From contig CM036168.1 of assembly GCA_020631735.1 (NCBI GenBank), positions 94,840,932 through 94,904,931 of the forward strand: a DNA stretch of 64,000 nucleotides. Reading direction: 5' to 3'. This DNA comes from Saccharum officinarum. Its lineage: Eukaryota > Streptophyta > Magnoliopsida > Poales > Poaceae. The notes under the pieces are model-generated. The model ran no database searches. It was not told where the DNA came from and saw only the letters and a list, made by a program, of their open reading frames with translations. Below, piece by piece: positions 54,820 through 64,000 of the stretch; position 1 is the stretch's first letter; the number at the start of each line of letters is the position of its first letter. The position numbers and the translations under genes were made by a program.

Positions 54820-57584
54820 ATTAGCTGATCAGATGGAGCAGTGATGACTGATGGGCAGGCCAACTACCCCCAGCTGCCGATGGAGCCACAGCCACGAGCC
54901 ACCTTACCTTAATGGCACGGCGGGCCAACAAGGCGCTGCACTCCCTTTCATCTGGTGGCGAGCTCGTGCTCTGCTCGGTGCCTTGCCTGTTGCCTGGCCT
55001 TCTCTTCCGTGGAGAGAGGGAGAGGAGGGAGCAGGTGAGACCCGCATTGGCACGCCTCCGCGCCGTGCCTGCGTGATTCAAGGACGCCAACAGTAACGTA
55101 ATCAATCGAATCAATCATCGATACATTTTCAAATAAAAGGGGTTGTTCCCCACACGTGCTGCCAACCTTTTGGGCAATACAGGAGTATAATAAAGCTCTG
55201 TTTGGATCTCTACAAATCTACGACAGTTAACTGCTAAAAATTAGCCGGTGATCTATTGAGATCCTTAGCTAATAATAAGTTCAGCTAATGTCTTAGCTAA
55301 CATTCAGCTAACAATTAGCTATTAGTTGAGTTCTTCTGGCCAACACAATTAATAGTTGGTTAGCTGGTCGGACGGATATAAACATAGTCTAAGTTATTGA
55401 TAGCATGATATCTCTAGTATTTCTTCCACAGAAAACTTTCCCCGCTGCTTCCAAATCATAGTTAGGAGTCCATTAGGGTTAGAACGTTGGTATGTCCTTT
55501 AGCCCTCTAATACGAGTATATATAAGCAAACATGTCCTTGTGAAGGATACACAATTTGTTGCTGGTGCTTTTGCCAATAATAATGAGGTGGCTATTTTCG
55601 TTTAATTTTGTCATTAGGTTTGGTCAAACCTTAAATCAATTTGTTGCTGGTGCTTTTGCCAATAATAATGAGGTGGCTATTTTCGTTTAATTTTGTCATT
55701 AGGTTTGGTCAAACCTTAAATCAAATGAATTAAAAAGCACATACTAAATGCTACTATTATAAATGATTGATTATGTATGTCAAATTAACAAGAGATTGAC
55801 TCAACTCAAATAGTTAGCTATTGTATGTACCTGTCGTGAGTCTAAGAAAAGTAGGCGAGCCACATGTCCATGCGTGCGTCGTAGCACGAACGGACTCAAC
55901 AGGCGAGGCCAATAGATGAGTGGTGCGATGTCAGTGAAGGTTTTGCAGCCTCAAACTCAAAGCAAAAAGAGACTAAAACAGATAGAAGAGTCGTGAGTGA
56001 GGGACAGATGAGAAGTAAGTGACGGATGGACTGATAAACAAGAAATGTTTGAGATGTGAAGAGGAGCTAACGAGGAACAGACCGACCAAGAACGAGAAGT
56101 GTGTGAGACGGAAATTGAGTGGGTGACGGATGTAGGAGCAATGGGACAACAAGGGTGCAAGAGATGAAAGAGAAGAGAAACATTTTAGTATTAGGTATGA
56201 CTCATTTCACGAGAAATAGACGTGAGAATGTTATAGTATATTAAAGGCACCGGAGAATCGCACTAATTATAGAATCGGTGGAGTCGCTTTATTGTGTTTA
56301 TTACTAAATTTTATTTACTTATAGAAGCGACTTTTTTTTAGATAAAAAATTACCGTGTCTGTTACTAGCATAATAAAGCTCCATTTAGCACAACTCCTCC
56401 ATCAAATATAGGAGCTGTTAGGAGTTGTTTTGTGTAAAACGAGGCAAAATAAATAGCTCTAGCTTTAACAATAGTGCTACTCGTGGAGCGAAAAAAAAGC
56501 TTTTACTAACAAGGTGGACCTTTGCCGAACGAAACCTAAAACAGCGGGCTGCGTCGGTATATGCTACAGTAACAACATATTATTTTTTTGGCGGAGGTAA
56601 AAAAACCCTACTTTTTAAGAAAGCAATAGAACGTGTTTAGAACCAATCCACACACTTACGCTGGGATTACCAGCTTACAATATGGGCACACTGCCAAGCA
56701 GCAACAAAACGAACACAAACGCCTACATAACTAAACGGAAACGCCAACACAGGAGACGTGCAGGCTCAGCTACGAAACGTCCTCCACGTCCTGGTGTTTA
56801 TAGTTAATTAATTCCCTTCGAGAAACCCTCTAACCAGGTTTTCATCACGGAAGACTTGCTGTCCAAGATCCTTCTGTCGCCTTCCTTGAGACTATCCGCA
56901 CTCATAGACCTCTATATTCATCCTCTATACATCCTGGTCATCAAGATTCTCTTGTCTATACTCAATTCTCCCGCATCCATCCTCTATCCACTGTGGAGCT
57001 CACTTGTCACTTTATCTAAATATATCCATGTGACATCTTGTTTTGAAGTATTTATTGAAACGAATTTAATGGTATAATCGGAATTTAATTTGGTTCTTTG
57101 ATTTGCGAGTTATAACATTTTTTTTCGTTGAAGCAGCAGGGCCCGGTAGTGGAACCTCCTCTGCACTGTGCGTCCTGTCCCGTGCGCCGTGCGTCCTGCG
57201 GTCTCGTTTTTTAGCGGACGAACGGCAAAGCGCCATATATAGCGCACGGCAAGCCCATCCTGCACTTTAGCGTAGCCTGTAGCGTATCTGATCCACCCTC
57301 TATATGTTCCTTCTGTCCCACCCTTCCTTGAGCAGCGCACGCCGCCGTCTCCGTAGCAAATTGAGAATCTTGTACATGATGTCATTAGAAGATTCCGGGA
57401 ATCTCTTCTCTATGCTCATCTTGTTTGTGTTATTCCATAAACCTCATAAAAAAAACCGTGGCAACAACGCACTATTATTGCAGCCGTGTATAGGCTGCCT
57501 TAGCTACTCAATGGCACAGGATTAGGCACATGATTAGTGCTACAAGTTGGGTAAGTAATTCCGTAATTACCCCGTAATTATAGT
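54820..57584. other. Spacer
   Basis: No gene supported. It contains a diverged MITE fragment with AGCTAA words (55195-55385), the 85-bp duplication described separately, a fold-back near 56370-56420, and a partial copy of the 24.65/54.4-kb element family at about 56885-57125. Confidence 0.4.
55552..55721. repeat. Perfect 85-bp tandem duplication
   Basis: Two identical units (55552-55636 and 55637-55721) starting CAATTTGTTGCTGGTGCTTT. No differences were seen, so it is a recent event. Confidence 0.92.
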
Positions 57585-57720
57585 GCCGTTCGCTGGTCTG
57601 AACTTTTCAGACCAGCCGGCTGGTCCCCCACTCATTTCACTGTTCATCAAACCAGCGAAACAGTATTGTCTCTCACAAAACCAACCAGTTTCAGCCAAGA
57701 TTCTACCAGCCGAACGGGTC
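57585..57720. mobile_element. Small MITE
   Basis: Inverted ends GCCGTTCGCTGGTCTGA and TACCAGCCGAACGGGTC; 136 bp. Interior words (TTTCACTGTTCATC, CTCTCACAAAACCAACCAG) recur in relics elsewhere in the window. It lies about 520 bases upstream of the third IRX10-like start codon. Confidence 0.6.
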
Positions 57721-58241
57721 CTATACGCGAAGAAGAGCTGAGACAAGTCTCCACAAACCAACCACGCATGACGCATGTGCGAGCAAGCAATTGGACCCGC
57801 ACCGCACCCGGACCCGGACCCGGTCGGTCGCCTCGCCCCCCTTGCCTGTCCTGTTTCTGCGTCACGCCACCCGCCGTCCGCCCTCTCCTTTTTCTTTCTT
57901 TTCTTCCTCCCTCTCCCTCCCCCGCCCTGCTGCGTGCGAGCGGAGCGCATGCGCATCAGCAGCACCACCCATTGGCTCGCCACCGCCGCGCCCTTGACTA
58001 GCTCGCCTCTCCTCATCCCTAAACTCCCTCCCGGGGTCATCGGGTCCTGACGGCGACAGCCTACCGCCCACGCAGCCGCAGCCGAGAAACAAACACAGAC
58101 AGGGCAGGAGGAGAGCAGAGGAGGAGGGCCGCTCAAGCAAGCTATCGAGCGAGCGAGTAGCCAGCAGCAGCGACAGGGGGTCGGATCAGGCCGCTCTCCC
58201 TGCTACTCTCGGGCGCCTGCAGTAGCAGGATCAAAGGAGCA
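57721..58241 (+). promoter_or_regulatory. 5' region of IRX10-like copy 3
   Basis: GC/CT-rich promoter and 5' UTR; no convincing TATA box. CT-rich runs at 57885-57925 and purine-rich sequence at 58090-58180. The open frames are composition artefacts. Confidence 0.4.
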
Positions 58242-61213
58242 ATGGGGCCGCACGCCGCCGCCGTGGTCGCTATTCTGCTCGTCGCCGCCTGCGTCGTGGC
58301 GGCGGCGCCGCTTCAGCAGCAACATCACAAGCCCGGCAGGATCCCAGGTGCGTGCCCTGCCCTGCCTCCTCCTCTTCCATTCCGAATTCGTCCGCAAAAT
58401 CGCAAGGCTCGCCGCCGGAGCTCGTACCAGCCAGCCAGCCCTCCTCGAGATTCAGATTTGACCGCGCGAGCTCCTCCCGACCGCAATGCCGGCGCGATCC
58501 GCGCCCGAATTGATCGCGCTGCCTGCCGGTGCCTTGCCTCGTGCCGCCGCCGCCCGAGGCCCGACAGCCCATGGCCCCGTTCCGCCTGGTCTGCACGCAG
58601 CACGCAGCTTGGGAATTGGAATTGGCAGCCTCTCCTTCTGGGATCGAGCAGCCGTGGTTGCTGTGGCTGGCTGTCTCTAACGGTACTCGTGTGTGTGCGG
58701 CTCGCGCCCTGTGACCCACCGTGTGGCCGCTGCCTGGCACCAGCTGTACAGTGTACCCAGCTGTACGCCTGTACCTGCAAATCCTATAGCGAGTCGCCGC
58801 TATACTCTGTACGTACTCAGTAGGAGTAAATACTTCCGTCTCCAGCTGCATCAAGCAATGCATGCTTGTTGCTTTGCGGAAGAGATCGGTTGGTAGGTGA
58901 AGCGAAGTTTTGCACAAGAGATGGGATGGTAGGTGAAGCCAAGTTGTACACTAGCAGGACACAGTAGCTTCCCTTCATCCTACATTGCGTTGCATCATGC
59001 TTGCTCATTAAAAGTAGTTGCTTGTGGTACGAGCAGTATGTAGTGTGCCCCGATTATCAGTGTGCATCAAGGTTCAGATCTGTAGCACTGTACCATCGTC
59101 TTCCCAGCCACGCATCCATAGCGCTGCTTCAAGCTAGGATGAAGCAGCACCTTCCAGAATTGGCGACTCCTGTGGGGACAACTGCTGTAGTGTGGCGCCT
59201 AACTTGTGATTTGCATTCCAGTGCCTGCAATGCAAGAGCTTTCTTTTTTATTTGAGGGCATTGCCAATTTGCAATGCAAGAGCTGGAACTGGTGTGATAC
59301 AACCATAAACAAAGGATAAGTGGCAGCTAGATTGAGCGGTGGCCGTCCACTCGCTGAACTGACCTGACCACTAGCGCCTACAGCGATTTCTTTCTCTTTT
59401 TTTTCCCTTGAAAACCAGACATGCTAACAACCAGATTTGTATGTGCCGATAAAGAAAGGAGGGGATGAGAATAGCGTATATCATTAAAGTAGACACCACT
59501 TGAAAGGGATCGGTATTCTATTGATTAAAGTTCAAATTTTTGTGGTTGGTGGACTGCCGAAAGCAACGACTCCAACAAGATTTGTTGTACTCAGCGGTAC
59601 TCATGTCTTTTTATGCCCTAGTACTGGAGTGGTTACTAGTATAATCACATTCTACCTTTTATTTATCCATTCTGAATCTGAAGTTTTGCACTCCAGTTTC
59701 TGCAGAGATCCCATCTTTCTGCACATTTCAGGCGCATTGCATCGATGAAGAATGCAATTCTAATGTAGAACCAAGACAAACCATTTTGGTTTTGATCAGC
59801 TTTTTAAAAATATGAATGTTTATATATCAAATAAATATCATTAGGTCCATCATAAGATATATTTTGATAGTATACTTTTTTTTATCTCGAGTTATATAAG
59901 CTTGATCAGACTTTAGAGAAATTTGGATGACTAGGGATAAAGGTTGAATAGTGTCCTTTTTTTCCCCCCTTGTGAGAGAACTGAGAAAAACAAACCTGCC
60001 CAAATTGATTTGATTTCTCGTAATGTGAATGAATGAACAAACAAACGAACGACGCTTTGCCATGGCAGGGAACGCGGTGGGCGTGCTGGACGACGACCCC
60101 GTGGGGAAGCTGAAGGTGTTCGTGTACGAGATGCCGCGCAAGTACAACAAGATGCTGCTGGACAAGGACAGCCGGTGCCTGCACCACATGTTCGCCGCCG
60201 AGATCTTCATGCACCAGTTCCTGCTGTCGAGCGCGGTGCGGACGCTGGACCCGGAGGAGGCCGACTGGTTCTACACGCCCGTGTACACGACGTGCGACCT
60301 GACGCCGCAGGGTTTCCCGCTGCCGTTCCGTGCGCCGCGGATCATGCGGAGCGCCATCCGGTACGTGGCGACGACGTGGCCGTTCTGGAACCGGACGGAC
60401 GGCGCCGACCACTTCTTCCTCACCCCGCACGACTTCGGCGCGTGCTTCCACTACCAGGAGGAGCGCGCCATGGAGCGGGGCATCCTGCCGCTGCTCCGGC
60501 GCGCGACGCTGGTGCAGACGTTCGGGCAGCGGAACCACGTGTGCCTGCAGGACGGGTCCATCACCGTGCCGCCGTACGCCGACCCGCACAAGATGCAGGC
60601 GCACCTCATCAGCCCCGGCACGCCGCGCTCCATCTTCGTCTACTTCCGTGGCCTCTTCTACGACATGGGCAACGACCCCGAGGGAGGGTACTACGCCCGG
60701 GGCGCGCGCGCGTCGGTGTGGGAGAACTTCAAGGACAACCCGCTGTTCGACATCTCGACGGAGCACCCGTACACGTACTACGAGGACATGCAGCGCGCCA
60801 TCTTCTGCCTGTGCCCGCTGGGGTGGGCGCCGTGGAGCCCCCGGCTGGTGGAGGCGGTGGTGTTCGGGTGCATCCCCGTCATCATCGCCGACGACATCGT
60901 GCTCCCCTTCGCGGACGCCATCCCCTGGGAGGACATCAGCGTGTTCGTGGCGGAGCGCGACGTGCCGCGGCTCGACTCCATCCTCACCTCCATCCCGCTC
61001 GCCGACATCCTCCGGAGGCAGCGCCTGCTGGCGCGGGACTCCGTCAAGCAGGCGCTGCTGTTCCACCAGCCCGCAAGGCCAGGGGACGCCTTCCACCAGG
61101 TGCTCAACGGGCTGGCGCGCAAGCTGCCGCACGGCGAGGGCGTGTTCCTGCAGCCCGGGGAGAAGGTGCTCGATTGGGACGCCGGACTCGAGAACGACCT
61201 CAAGCCCTGGTAG
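58242..61213 (+). CDS. IRX10L: IRX10-like xylan glycosyltransferase, GT47 (copy 3, 416 aa, two exons)
   Basis: Exons 58242-58347 and 60069-61213 (1251-base CDS), separated by a 1721-bp intron in the same position and phase as intron 1 of copies 1 and 2. The other two introns are absent: coding runs directly through FHYQEERAMERG and YYARGARASVW, where the paralogues are interrupted. Predicted role: Golgi xylan backbone synthesis. A hydrophobic N-terminus (AAAVVAILLVAACVVAAAP) is followed by a complete GT47 domain (KVFVYEMPRKYNK, YTPVYTTCDLTPQ, HDFGACFHYQ, GCIPVIIADDIVLPF, DLKPW). Exon 2 is strongly GC-rich at third positions, which opens long shadow frames on both strands. It is more diverged from copies 1 and 2 than they are from each other. 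Confidence 0.93.
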
Positions 61214-61305
61214 TGTGGACTTGTTGTGCATCTGTTCATGTTCCTTCTTTCTTTTGTTCTCCTTGATTTGACATCGATGGATGGATGTATCACGCATTAG
61301 TTTTT

Positions 61306-61506
61306 GGCTGTGTTTAGTTGAGGTCAAAATGCTAAAAAGTGTATTGTAGCATATTTTGTCTTTATTTGGTAAATAGTGTCAAATTATGGACTACTTTAGT
61401 TTAAAAGATTCGTCTCGTGATTTTCTACCTAACTATGAAATTAGTTATTTTTTTATCTATATTTAATACTTCATGCATAAGTCTACCAAATTTTCTAAAC
61501 ACAACC
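61306..61506. mobile_element. Tourist-like MITE
   Basis: Ends GGCTGTGTTTAGTTGAG and TCTAAACACAACC, flanked by TTT (61303-61305 and 61507-61509), about 90 bases after the copy 3 stop codon. It may provide part of the 3' UTR. Confidence 0.7.
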
Positions 61507-61752
61507 TTTGTACCACGGTCCGTTTCATGCAGCAGCAATATATAATATAGAGGGTATATTCCTCGGGAGATGTGAGAAGCAGCATTAGTGTGGTTCAGAT
61601 TAACCTATAGTGGTCGCTACTACATGCCTAAGTACATCGATGGTTCAAATGTGATGTGATTTCGCGTTTGTAAATCGAGCTGAATTAGCCTGTTTCTGGT
61701 TTTTTTTTGTTCGCCTGTACTGTACTGTACACACGTCAAAGCGACAGTCTCA

Positions 61753-61995
61753 GGCCTTGTTTTGTTCCCAAAACATTTTATAAAATTTTTCAGATTTTCC
61801 GTCACATCGAATTTTTGGACACATGCATGAAGCATTAAATATAAATAAAAAATAAAACTAATTACACAGTTTAGACGAAATTCACGAGACGAATCTTTTA
61901 AATCTAGTTAGTCCATGATTAGATAATATTTGTCAAATAAAATGAAATTGTTATAATAGCGTTTTCCAAAAAATATTCGGGAACTAAACATGCCC
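61753..61995. mobile_element. Tourist-like MITE with intact TSD
   Basis: Ends GGCCTTGTTTTGTTCCC and GGGAACTAAACATGCCC, flanked by TCA at 61750-61752 and 61996-61998. Closely similar to 18732-18973, including the same TSD sequence. Confidence 0.75.
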
Positions 61996-62268
61996 TCAGT
62001 TCCTCTTCCTCCTACTGTCTGAAAAACTGTTTGAAGGGAAGGCAATCGGAAGGTCAGCTCTGCAACTGACAAAAGACCCTGATCTGGATGATGTTGTTTC
62101 AGCTGTCAGTAGGGGCGTCGTCTACCAGTTGGTACTCCTGCTCATGCTGGGCGGTTCAGCCCAGCACGGCCGACCGGCAGACTGTCACCGCAATGCTTCA
62201 AAAGGTTCAGGCAGCACACTACACACCGATGGAGTGGCCCGCCCCGAAGCCCAAGTACAGGCCATTGG

Positions 62269-64000
62269 ATTTTTTTTTAGATATAACAGTCGGCTCTAAG
62301 GCCTTGATATTAGAAACACAGGATCGAGCAAATCGCGAGCAACAAGAGTTTTTACAAATTCCGAGAGAGGGTTTGCCCACACATGCAGGTCACCCGGGTC
62401 CCAACACATAGCAACTTTGGCTAACTCATGTGACACAGAATTACAAGCTCTAGGAATAGAAGAAATGCCAGTAGGGATGAAAACGGTACGAATATTTTTC
62501 GACCGTATTCGAGACCGAATCCATTTAGAGGAGTTTGAATCTGTCCAAGTTCGGATATTCAACATCTGATACTGTATTCGTATCCGAATACTTAAATCGC
62601 ATATTTATGATGTCGATATCCAATCATATCAATTTATGATGTCGATATCCAATCGTATCATATCCGGCATGGTTCACAATATCCGTATTCGAATCCGAAT
62701 CCGAGCAGAAATATGAAAACAAATGTAATATCAGTGATATCCGATCCGTTTTCATCCCTGGCCACTACAAACAAAATGCTCCCGCAGCGAGAATCGAGTG
62801 TCCATAATCATCATTCCTCACGATTCTAAATCCATAGTAGGGGACAGAAGAGCTTGTTTGAGGACAGAGGAATCTTACCTCCAATTGGATATGACTCTGA
62901 GATATACTGTGATCTGATGCCACCTGCAAAAGCATTCTGGCATGTCGCCGTCTCAGCTGTTAATGCGTCTGAAACAGCGATTAGGCGTCCAGCCCCGGCC
63001 AAGATCGCTTCACCTTCATGGTCACGGACGATGAAACCCCAACTGTCTTGCAAAGTGTCTGGAATGAAAGAACCATCCGTATTAATTTTCAGCTGTCCCT
63101 GCGGCGGTGCGCTCCATTTAGGTGTGGCTTCCTCCCAACAAGTTTGATGTTGTGTTTCATTCGCGTCCAGATCACCAATAAGTTTCATCAGTTCTGCTGC
63201 TACTTCATCCCCCAGACAGTCCCTTCTCTCCTTTGTCCATTTTATTTCTTACACTCCACCATTTCCCGAGTAAGAGCATCGTCTTGATACATAAGAGCAT
63301 CCTTCAGTAATCACCTCCCAAGCCGATCGTTTCAACAACAGCATCTAGTGAACCGGCTCAAGATGAAGACAAGACTAGCAGCGTTTGACCATTTTACATT
63401 TGAGAAAGCAGTGACCCCATCCTCGTCTAATCGGTAGCATACCCGGCATCTTGTGTCAAGCAGCACGCCCCGACGGCGGATGTTCATTTTCACAGCCAAG
63501 CTATCGCGCGATGCCTAACCTTCGACGGACATGGGATCTTCCAAAGCTTGCGCCAGACAGCTCCAGTCTGCTTTTCATGCCTACCGCCGCTGCTGCTCTC
63601 ACCTCTCTGATGGGGCTTCACACGATGCTTCTCATCGTTCAGCACATGGCAAGCACTCTTAACTGAGAAGAGCCCTCTCCGATCAAGATGCCAGGCTACA
63701 ACATCGTCATGGCCAGAATTTGTTGGTGTTGCAAGAATATACCGTACATCCTCTTCCCAAAAAACATCCCGACCCATCTCCTCGTCCCATGTACCCGATG
63801 ACGGATTAATCAGCTCCACAGCCTTTGTTAATAAATTGTGTCCCCGAGGAGTGATTGGTCCTCTGGAAACACCATTGGATATCCACGGATCCTCCCAAAT
63901 TTTAATTTGAGTTCCATCACCTACACGCCAAATTAGTTCCTTCTTCAAAGCTTGGAGACCTCTTACAATACGACGCCAAGTATAGGAAATTCCTGGCCCC
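62269..64000 (-). pseudogene. L1-type LINE 3' part, running off the right edge
   Basis: On the minus strand: end of the reverse transcriptase region and zf-RVT linker (LKKELIWRVGDGTQIKIWED, YILATPTNSGHDDVVAWHLD, CPSKVRHRAIAWL), then RNase H (LKINTDGSFIPD, SWGFIVRDHEGEAILAG, TAETATCQNAFAGGI) and its tail (IPRACNSVSHELAKVA). It ends near an A-run (complement of T8 at 62269-62276). Stops and frameshifts break it, and a hAT-like MITE (62472-62759) interrupts the RNase H tail. Such elements retrotranspose by target-primed reverse transcription; this copy is dead. Confidence 0.8.
62472..62759. mobile_element. hAT-like MITE inserted in the LINE
   Basis: Inverted ends TAGGGATGAAAACGG and CCGTTTTCATCCCTG; the interior is rich in ATATCCG/CGAATCC words, with a tandem pair of about 31 bases (TTTATGATGTCGATATCCAA near 62605 and 62636). 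A degenerate 8-bp duplication is possible (TACTGGCA / TAGTGGCC on the minus strand). Confidence 0.7.

Noticed and set aside
60175..61271. Two further plus-strand open frames of 313 and 363 codons over copy 3
   Set aside because: Out-of-frame shadows of the same GC-rich exon, without splice or domain support.
59906..61327. Antisense open frame of 473 codons across IRX10-like copy 3
   Set aside because: It lies opposite a well-supported GT47 exon, has biased His/Val/Arg-rich composition and no domain. High GC3 on the coding strand removes stops from the antisense frame.
1..64000. CRISPR arrays, bacterial operons, ribosome binding sites, phage or integron structures
   Set aside because: None seen; the tandem repeats present are head-to-tail minisatellites without spacers, and the sequence is plant nuclear.

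Overview
The window is nuclear DNA of a grass, most likely an Andropogoneae species such as sorghum, sugarcane or Miscanthus; the genus is an inference from gene content, compact introns and repeat families. The evidence for a plant nuclear genome is direct: spliced genes with GT-AG introns, a Ty3/gypsy LTR retrotransposon primed by initiator tRNA-Met, dense Tourist- and Stowaway-type MITEs, and GC-rich grass-type first exons.

Layout. 1-14109 is nested retrotransposons: a 2.95-kb-LTR chromovirus (Tekay/Del-like, minus strand, 1080-13011, TSD GCCGG) inserted inside the LTR of an older element whose end (TGTAACACCC..., minus strand) lies at 14109. 15265-17536 is a six-exon SEC14/CRAL-TRIO lipid-transfer gene (minus). 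17.5-25 kb is MITE-rich spacer with a 59-bp GC-rich minisatellite. 25445-28034 and 32845-35368 are two IRX10-like GT47 xylan-backbone glycosyltransferase genes with identical four-exon structures (419 aa each). A tRNA-Phe(GAA) lies at 36473. 38056-41385 is a mariner-like element (plant D39D type) with 29-bp Stowaway-like TIRs and TA target duplication; it holds a decayed transposase on the minus strand and an unexpected open passenger gene on the plus strand. LINE and MITE debris follow, then a 12-exon DEAH-box RNA helicase gene (43478-50776, 696 aa, DHX33/RID1-like). 50.8-58.2 kb is spacer with tandem duplications and MITEs. A third IRX10-like gene (58242-61213, 416 aa) has lost the last two introns and is much more GC-rich. 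The window closes with MITEs and a LINE fragment running off the right edge.

How the genes fit together. The three GT47 genes form a dispersed tandem array for xylan synthesis in the Golgi, resembling the trio of IRX10/GUT1-like genes I recall from rice chromosome 1. SEC14 (phosphoinositide/lipid transfer) and the DEAH helicase (RNA processing or ribosome biogenesis) are unrelated neighbours. The most unusual parts are (i) the mariner element's passenger ORF, with acidic repeats and a duplicated CxCCxxxH motif, lying tail-to-tail with the transposase, and (ii) an intact 303-aa ORF between the primer-binding site and the broken gag of the chromovirus, whose N-terminal half may have a dsRNA-binding-like secondary-structure order.

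All exon boundaries were read by eye from splice signals and frame continuity. No database search or alignment program was used.
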